Shown: positions 63,369-64,000 of the stretch, piece after piece
Layout: the number at the start of each line of letters is the position of its first letter
How positions within the stretch are numbered: position 1 is the first letter of the stretch
Source of the DNA: Pseudohongiella sp.
GTDB lineage: Bacteria; Pseudomonadota; Gammaproteobacteria; Pseudomonadales; Pseudohongiellaceae
Direction of reading: 5' to 3'
NCBI GenBank assembly: GCA_030651695.1
Contig: JAUSCD010000029.1
Location: 372,001-436,000, forward strand
DNA: 64,000 nucleotides
Made by a program: the position numbers and the translations under genes
The notes under the pieces: model-generated
Database searches by the model: none
What the model was told of the DNA's origin: nothing
What the model saw: the letters and a program-made list of their open reading frames with translations, nothing else

Positions 63369-64000
63369 TCGAGCAGATTTTGAGGCGCCCGCGACTGGTT
63401 TTACTGGTGATGGTCATGTTATGCCTGTCGGGGCTCGCTTCGTTTGGCAATATGGCAAGACAGGAAGATCCCCAGTTCCCTTCTCGTAACGGCCTGATCA
63501 CAGTCTTGTATCCAGGCGCGACGGCTGAAGCTCTGGAACGCCTGGTTTTGGAACCGTTGCAGGATGAAATTTCGCAGGTCGAGGAGGTAAACGAGTACAG
63601 CGCGGTGGCGCGAACTGGTGTCGCGTTAGTCAGCGTTACACTCAATGACGACATTTACGATACTGACCCTGCGTGGGAGCGTGTGCGGCAGGCGATGGAC
63701 AGAGCTGAATTGGAGTTTCCTGAAGGCATTGGTGAAATGTCGCTGGACGACCGACTGACAGGTCTTCCAGCAGTTGTGTTGGCAGTAGCAGGTGATCCTT
63801 CCGTTGTAAAATTGAGCGAAGCCGCTGAACAACTAAAACGCGCGCTGGCTGGTATGCCAGGGCTTTCGCGCATAGAAATAGAAGGTGATGCCGACGAACA
63901 AATTACCATAGCACTTAATGATGTAGACCTTGCCAGACTGCAAGTCACTCCCGGGCAGATTGCAAATATTCTTGCGCAACGCAATCAGGTCAGCCCCGGT
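63365..64000 (+). CDS. RND efflux transporter permease (cut by window edge)
   Basis: First 212 codons of an inner-membrane RND permease. It begins with one membrane helix (LVLLVMVMLCLSGLASFG, about 10-27), then the porter domain with VLYPGATAEALERLVLEPLQDEISQVEEV, the usual start of PN1 in AcrB/MdtB-like pumps, and GLSRIEIEGDADEQITIALND. The ATG overlaps the adaptor stop. Substrate class cannot be judged from this part. Confidence 0.93.
   Translation, partial: MIEQILRRPRLVLLVMVMLCLSGLASFGNMARQEDPQFPSRNGLITVLYPGATAEALERLVLEPLQDEISQVEEVNEYSAVARTGVALVSVTLNDDIYDTDPAWERVRQAMDRAELEFPEGIGEMSLDDRLTGLPAVVLAVAGDPSVVKLSEAAEQLKRALAGMPGLSRIEIEGDADEQITIALNDVDLARLQVTPGQIANILAQRNQVSPG

Noticed and set aside
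1-64000. Defence island, prophage, integron, CRISPR or tRNA genes
   Set aside because: No integrase, transposase, restriction, toxin-antitoxin or phage-like product, no regularly spaced direct repeats and no tRNA-like cloverleaf were recognised on either strand.

Overview
The window is chromosomal DNA from a motile, aerobic, Gram-negative gammaproteobacterium. GC content looks moderate (roughly 50-55 percent by eye). Gene order recalls Pseudomonas in several blocks: flrB-flrC-fliE-fliF (fleSR-fliEF), dcd ... metG ... rnfB-nth, argG-motY-pyrC-rnt-grxD-argF, and a Pseudomonas-type nrdA-nrdB. The order is interrupted often enough that this is probably not Pseudomonas itself. A marine or oligotrophic relative near Pseudomonadales/Cellvibrionales is a guess, not a demonstration. 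No rRNA, tRNA, CRISPR array, insertion sequence, phage gene or recognisable defence island was found.

Layout. 1-3748: the start of a flagellar basal-body operon, read leftward from a sigma-54 promoter with a FleQ-like palindrome. 3833-8370: dcd, an HtrA-like protease, metG and a rubredoxin, all leftward. 8566-11770: a soluble RnfB-like ferredoxin overlapping nth, then two convergent glycosyltransferases. 11840-17423: arginine and pyrimidine genes interleaved with motY, rnt and grxD. 17473-19326: a PAS-GGDEF-EAL protein. 19428-23917: class I ribonucleotide reductase with DnaA and NrdR-like sites upstream. 24052-33431: a mixed housekeeping stretch (MocA-like protein, anchored cyclophilin, DinG helicase, DUF349 protein, acyltransferase, exonuclease I). 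33581-35724: pyrB and pilU. 35757-35863: a structured intergenic repeat. 35901-40963: acyl-CoA catabolism genes (dehydrogenase, SDR, CoA-transferase, amidase). 41138-46650: pyrophosphatase, XdhC, a MATE pump, and a response-regulator/CheC-like protein coupled to a diguanylate cyclase. 46670-51248: two PQQ-dependent periplasmic dehydrogenases and ogt on one strand. 51564-57657: CorA, a 12-TM carrier, a beta-barrel protein, a FabH-like synthase and a serine hydrolase. 58047-59525: cold-shock protein and a soluble CZB chemoreceptor. 59580-64000: acyl-CoA dehydrogenase and TetR regulator, divergent from an RND efflux pump that runs off the right edge.

Themes. Motility recurs across the window and is tied together by promoter sequences: a sigma-54 promoter for flrBC, and sigma-28-type promoters for motY and the CZB receptor. 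Two c-di-GMP loci (17473 and 44618) could feed the same surface/motility decision, as could PilU. The PQQ dehydrogenases, large acyl-CoA dehydrogenase and CoA-transferase suggest use of alcohols, fatty acids and branched acids. Most genes are ordinary core genes. The least familiar parts are the RR-CheC/GGDEF pair, the PQQ-PQQ-ogt operon, the orphan soluble RnfB, the insertion-bearing cyclophilin, the structured intergenic repeat and the tandem operator in front of the RND pump. No wholly new multi-gene system could be demonstrated from sequence alone.
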